Assembly: GCA_022592445.1 (NCBI GenBank)
Contig: JABYQR010000179.1
Coordinates: 25,700-89,699, forward strand
DNA: 64,000 nucleotides
Source: Cytidiella melzeri
Lineage: Eukaryota > Basidiomycota > Agaricomycetes > Polyporales > Irpicaceae
Direction: 5' to 3'
Below are positions 59,458 to 64,000 of this stretch, piece after piece (position 1 is the stretch's first letter; each line of letters starts with the position of its first letter). The notes under the pieces were generated by a model. The model did not search any database. It saw only the letters and a program-made list of their open reading frames with translations, and was not told the DNA's origin. A program made the translations under genes and the position numbers.

Positions 59458-59571
59458 GCGCTTGTCAAGCGCTTATCCAGCGCTTATCCGGCGTCTATTT
59501 AGGCGCTTATCCAGCGCTTATCTGGCGCTTATCAGGCGCCTATTCCGGCACTTATTCTCAGTGCCTATCAA
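59458..59571. repeat. 11-bp minisatellite (GCGCTTATCCA)
   Basis: About ten tandem units of GCGCTTATCCA with small changes (TATCCG, TATCTG, TATCAG) and some 12-13 bp units. It lies between the Tc1-like fragment and the gypsy LTR. Confidence 0.85.
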
Positions 59572-59601
59572 TTGATGCGCTGATGCGCTCCTTTCCTTAT
59601 C

Positions 59602-60088
59602 TGTGTATCACATGATAGAACTCTCTGGAACCTTGTAGAACTTGCTGGAACTATGATGTCATAGTATAGAACATTCCATTAGATGATGTCATAGTTCTTA
59701 GAACCTTCTGGAAAAGTCTAGCCTTGTCTTAGAACAAGCTAGAACAAGTCTAGCCTTGGAGCTGGGTCATGGGGTCAGGTCATGGGGACAATTGCTATTG
59801 GTTGATTATTGAAGTGGCACCACTAGGGCATAGGGCATGCTTAGTAAGGTAGATTACTTCGCTTACTCATGTAGGTATTAGGGGTCTTAGGGTAGTACCT
59901 GGGGTCCTCCCCTTCATGTATATATAGAGGCACTCCTGAGGGCATATCCCCTCAGTCTTATCCACTCTGTTGAACCAGGACTACTCAGTACCCACCAGTA
60001 CTTCGCTCACCACCACTCTAACTCTCTATCACATACTATCTCCCCAAGTTTATCAACTTATCTGGTGAGTAGTAACCTTACTGTTACA
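59602..60088 (+). mobile_element. Probable 5' LTR of a Ty3/gypsy element
   Basis: The stretch begins TGTGTATCACATGATAG and ends ..TACTGTTACA, followed by TTTGGATAAG, a plausible primer-binding region. TATA-like TGTATATATAGAGG lies at about 59918. Short repeats (AGAAC, TCTAGCC) fill the first half. The 3' LTR is outside the window, so the ends are inferred. Confidence 0.65.
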
Positions 60089-60667
60089 TTTGGATAAGAC
60101 TGCCCCTACTCCCTCACGTCTTTGGACGTGCTGGAGGTTTTCTTTCCCTTTCTTCTAGGTCTTGTGCCTGTGCGTGGGCCCCTTACAAATCCTCTAGAAA
60201 TAGAGGTAGCCGGACCATAGGCTCTAAAGTGGTAGTCGTGTCTAGGCCATGCCTTGATGCGCACAACTTGAATCACCCTCTCGCCCGACACTCCTAGAGC
60301 TGATCAGAGCAGGGGTTGGCATTATGCCAACATGATGAAAGTGTGCCTCCCCACAGGCGATAGTGGAGTCTGGTGTCAGACAGCTCGTTATAAGAGCTAG
60401 ACAACAGGACTTGAAGCCCATGAGTGCCTAGGCATAAAGACGGGTAACTTGTTCTGGCCGGACTTAGGGTCAGTGCAATACTGATCCGCCAACCATTTGC
60501 CGCATGGGTGGAACCATGACGGAGATCCTTTTCACCACCGGACCTGGAGAGAGAGTCCAGGCCGACGCCGGCACTACCCCACGCACACACAGGACCTCTC
60601 CTTTATGGAGATTTGTTTCGCACACCACTGAGCTGACAAGCTCATTACACTTTGTCACACAGTCACC
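60089..60667 (+). other. Leader region of the gypsy element
   Basis: About 580 bases between the LTR and the first reading frame, without a supported gene. Such leaders carry packaging signals in other elements; none is recognised here. Confidence 0.4.
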
Positions 60668-61240
60668 ATGCCACTCTCCCGCTATGTCGCTGCTAAGACC
60701 GGCCGCAAGGCCCCCTACTCTATCCCCGTCCGCAATGAAGTCACTGGACTTCAAGAACGCTTCGCAGTCTCCAAGGAGACTCTCAACAAGTTCAAGGACA
60801 CCGGCAAGCCTCGCCGTGTCAAGTACCCTGACAACAAACCCTCATCAAAAGGATTGACCTCGAGGAGCAAGCTCGAACGACCATTGAGCATGAAGAGAAC
60901 CAAGCTCGAATGAGACAACTCTCTAGTCTCATGTCTCAGAGAAGTCTTCTCGATAAGATTGAGAAGCAGGAGAAAGAGGAAGCTGAAAAGCTTACTCTTC
61001 TTCAGCAAATCGAGGATTGAAACAGGCGTACTCACATTCCCACTCCCACTCCTCTTCCCTCCAATCTCCACTTCCGTAAGACGAAGCTTATGCTTTGTCA
61101 ACAGGAGTTCGAACCCATGATCACAGCAGCCTGTCAAAGGCTTGAGCCTGTGCTCAACAAGCTGAACGCCTCTTTTGCAAGTGGTGGCCAATCTTCGGAT
61201 GCACGGCTCAACACTCGTGCGAAAATGTTCAGCTGCTGAT
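60668..61240 (+). pseudogene. Extra coiled-coil reading frame before gag
   Basis: From ATG 60668 (MPLSRYVAAKTGRKAP) a frame runs about 57 codons to the DNN codons. Coding-like sequence then continues one base out of frame as IDLEEQARTTIEHEENQARM, SLMSQRSLLDKIEKQEK and EEAEKLTLLQQIED. A TGA at about 61018 follows, and the same frame goes on (RRTHIPTPTPLPSN, QEFEPMITAACQRLEPVLNK) to a TGA at about 61238. One indel and one nonsense codon (possibly from TGG) would explain this. The middle is a clear coiled coil. I do not recognise the protein. Confidence 0.55.
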
Positions 61241-61612
61241 TGGTCGGGTCTACATGATAGAACAGTGGTTCAAGGAGAACCATACGGATAAGATGTCGAA
61301 TAGGGAATGGAGAATGTTGAAAAAGGACTTGAAAAGTTTGGGTAGAATTAGTTTTGTGGACATACACCGGAGATGGGGTTATATCTTAGAATACTAGAAG
61401 GGCTGTTGAAATGAACGCCTTTGTATATGCGGAAATGGAATAAAATGTATGGGCTGACAAGCCTCATTTTACTTGGTGACAACTTCCTGAAAAGGATTTA
61501 ATGTGTGAAAACAACTCTGACAAGAGTTCAATGTGTGAAAAGTGGTGTTTCTCTTCTTCTTATACTAGAAATAGTATTTGCTTATCCTTTGCTAACTAAG
61601 AAATTAGAAGCA

Positions 61613-62900
61613 ATGGCCTCTCAATCTAACGCCGGATCCAACGCTGCTCCCGCTGCCTCTAACCTCACCCACTCCGTGACTTTTGGCAAGATCACGCCAA
61701 TTGTTTACAACCCTTCGGTGGAAAACTTTGAGCAGCACATTTTCCACAACCTGAACACGGCCCAAAGGGCTTTTACTCGTACGGTTGAAGGTGGAGCAAC
61801 TGCTGCCATAGTCCACAACATGATGAATCAGATGGTTCTTATCTGGAACAACCAGCTGTCGCTTCTGGAGGATAACCTCCAGGAATATGTGGATAAGGTT
61901 GCTCAAGACCTATATTCGCAGTGCGCTGCTGACACCCAAGTCCAGCGCATGGACACTGACCTGGATATGGTCAAAACGACGATCACAAATGTGGTCAACC
62001 AGATTAATCAGCTTCCCTTGTCTCAAGGACAAGGAGGATCTTCGCGCCAGCCCAAGATTGGCGAACCCCCGGAGTTCAATGGCACTGACGGCAAGGTCAA
62101 GTTCAACGAGTGGTTGAACAAGATCTCTCTGTGGCTTGTCCACGAGAACGTTGCTACTGACAGGCAACGTATTGCCGTCGCGATGAACCGGCTCTCAGGC
62201 GCGGCGGCTCAATACATGGAGCCGTGGATCAAGAAGCTCACGAAGGGTCAAACGATCGGAACGTGGGAAGAGTTCGAAAACGAGCTCAAGGTACAATACG
62301 GGCAACGGGACGACAAGGAAGGTGCTCGAAAGGAGCTCAATGCCTTGTTCAACAATACAGATCTGGCACACAAGAACTTCGTCAAGTACGCGGAACGTTT
62401 CCGTACGCTTGGCAGGCTTTCTGGATACGAGGACGACTTGTTGATTCACAAGCTCAAGCACGTCATCGAGAAGGACATGAGGCTCGTCATGATCGGAAAA
62501 GATGAAAATCAAATTCCGACAACTTGGCCTCAGTTCCTCGACCTCTTGCTGGACATCCACAAGAAGGTCTATCCAGAGAAAGCACAAGGCCAGATCTTCG
62601 CAAAGGAAAAGGATACGTCCACTCCTATGGAGGTGGACGCTGCGGAAAAAAGAAGAAGAAGAACGAGAAGCGGAACAAGGGCAAAGGCAAGGAGGTGAAC
62701 GCGACTGAAAAGTCGGAAAAGTTCTGTCACATTCATAAGTCCAAAGGACATAACACGGACGAATGTAACCTCAACGGCCTAAGAAGAAGCCCGATGAAAG
62801 AAGAAGGAGGTGAAGAAGGATGGCAAGTCTTCGGCGCCGAAGAAGATTCGGGCAGCAGATGCCGAGGACTCTGGAACGGACAGCGAGGCAGAAGCCCCTA
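61613..62900 (+). pseudogene. Ty3/gypsy Gag, frameshifted
   Basis: The frame opens at MASQSNAGSNAAPAAS (61613). The capsid-like region includes PPEFNGTDGKVKFNEWLNKI, LWLVHENVATDRQRIAVAM, WEEFENELKVQYG and KNFVKYAERFRTLGRLSGYE, typical of retrotransposon Gag. At the A-run near 62646 the frame breaks (the product would end RRRRTRSGTRAK). The expected basic and zinc-knuckle part continues one frame back: KNEKRNKGKGKEVN and FCHIHKSKGHNTDEC (C-x2-H-x4-H-x4-C). A second break near 62780-62810 shifts to a KKDGKSSAPKKIRAADAEDS frame. Confidence 0.85.
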
Positions 62901-63133
62901 AAGCCTCGTCGTCTAAAACAAAAAATGTTAATACCGCGCGCCTAGAGTTGGCGGCTCATATTGAGGAGGTTCCAACGAAGATGATGAACCTTCGACTCCT
63001 CACCCGTCCCCTGACAAGGGTAAAGGGAAAAAGCCGACCAAGGGCAAGGATTTTTTCCGAAGCATCATGTGACTCCCTGCGAACATGCATGCTTAGGCCC
63101 AGATACCCTCGATCTTTGTAACGTAGATACTGT

Positions 63134-64000
63134 CAAAAATGTAGCGCGTTCTAAGAATTCATTTTTTCTACCGTTACAATTTGGGTATACGGAAAGAAAG
63201 TGCAGGTCGAAGCTCTGGTAGATTCAGGAGCCACAACCACGTTCATCAGTAAGTCAGTGGTTGAAAGTAACAATCTGGTAACAAATCAACTGGCATCACC
63301 GTTTAACGTCATCAACGTCGACGGTACTCCCAATAAAGATGGTCAAATCACTCACTCAGTACGTGCATACCTAGAAATAGGTTCGCACCGAGCAAGACAA
63401 CATATGCTCGTTACTGACCTCGGTAGTAAACAAATGATTATCGGGATGACCTTCTTACGCCGCCACAATCCGGAGATAGATTGGGCAAATGGCGAGTGGA
63501 GATTTACCAGATGTCCTGAACTCTGTGCCCCAAGAGCTCGTAAAAACATCACTGTAACTCAAGAAGAGATCGATGAACTTGAGTTACCTAAGGGACGTTC
63601 GGTGTCAGACAACCTGGACGGAATAGGAAATGTCGACCCGGACAACCCTCACATCCACTGGATCGACTTAGACGATCCAGAAGACCAAGAAATAGCGAAA
63701 TAATCGCTGAACTTTCTGGAAAGGAAGATGAGGGCTTTGAAGACGGCTTTGACGAACAAGAATCCGTCAATTGGAACCATTAGTACCAAATATCTTTGGG
63801 AATTTGGTGACGTCTTTTCAAAGAAAAAATCAGAGCGCATGCCGTTACGCAAACCGTACGATCACGCGATCGAATTTGAGGAAGGTGCCTCCCTTCCCAA
63901 AGCGGCTAAACTATACCCGCTGTCTCCAATGGAAAAGAATTCTCTAGATCAATGGATCGAAGAGGAACTCCGAAAAGGTTACTCCGCAAATCGAAAAGTC
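63134..64000 (+). pseudogene. Ty3/gypsy Pol, protease and start of reverse transcriptase, runs off the window
   Basis: The aspartic protease has the active site ALVDSGATTTFISK and the flap-side stretch GMTFLRRHNPEIDW. The frame stops at a TAA at about 63701. A linker rich in acidic residues (AELSGKEDEGFEDGF) reads one base off. The reverse transcriptase start (WEFGDVFSKKKSERMP, KPYDHAIEFEEGASLP, LYPLSPMEKNSLDQW) resumes in the first frame. At least two small indels are therefore needed. The element continues beyond base 64000. Confidence 0.85.

Noticed and set aside
1..64000. CRISPR arrays, operons or bacterial-type systems
   Set aside because: Spliceosomal introns and eukaryotic families throughout; the repeats are tandem or transposon-derived.

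Overview
The window reads as nuclear DNA of a mushroom-forming basidiomycete (Agaricomycetes). The evidence is dense coding with many 45-65 nt GT..AG introns, a class I hydrophobin, a Plavaka-type transposase, a DUF6532-like gene, and fungal fusion enzymes (ADE5,7 and a PabA-PabB fusion). No species is assigned. Exon borders were placed by hand from splice consensus and reading frame, and can be off by a base or so.

Layout. Bases 1-11.1 kb are repeat-rich: gag and LTR remnants, a U6 snRNA, a 1383-bp foldback element with TTA target duplications, and a tandem segmental duplication carrying one unknown gene (5.75-7.2 kb) and its rearranged copy (9.6-10.6 kb). From 11.4 to 14 kb lie a hydrophobin and a multi-pass membrane protein. 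From 14 to 22 kb lie a gene fragment, a Plavaka transposase broken by one in-frame stop, and a DUF6532-like gene. From 22.9 to 30.8 kb is a conserved block: dCMP deaminase, TTI1, and aminodeoxychorismate synthase. From 31.2 to 34.8 kb is a tandem pair, a dead copy followed by an intact one, of an unrecognised family. From 34.8 to 38.1 kb are nested transposon remnants, including a solo LTR with a perfect 5-bp target duplication.

From 38.2 to 55.7 kb the sequence is compact housekeeping DNA: a 2OG-Fe(II) oxygenase, UBC12, a Nop6-like RRM protein, SED5 syntaxin, NAD-dependent glycerol-3-phosphate dehydrogenase, an ankyrin/CCCH protein, ADE5,7 and a long disordered protein. From 56 kb to the end transposable elements return: a Copia RNase H fragment, an unknown five-exon gene, a Tc1-like fragment, an 11-bp minisatellite, and a Ty3/gypsy element that runs off the right edge and is broken by frameshifts.

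How the genes relate. Most genes are independent housekeeping units with divergent or convergent spacing. dCMP deaminase (dUMP supply), aminodeoxychorismate synthase (folate precursor) and ADE5,7 (purine synthesis) all serve nucleotide or one-carbon metabolism, but they are not adjacent and I do not claim a cluster. I found no convincing new defence or metabolic system. The best leads are an extra coiled-coil reading frame between the LTR and gag of the gypsy element, the duplicated locus with its palindromic inversion, and the foldback element next to U6.
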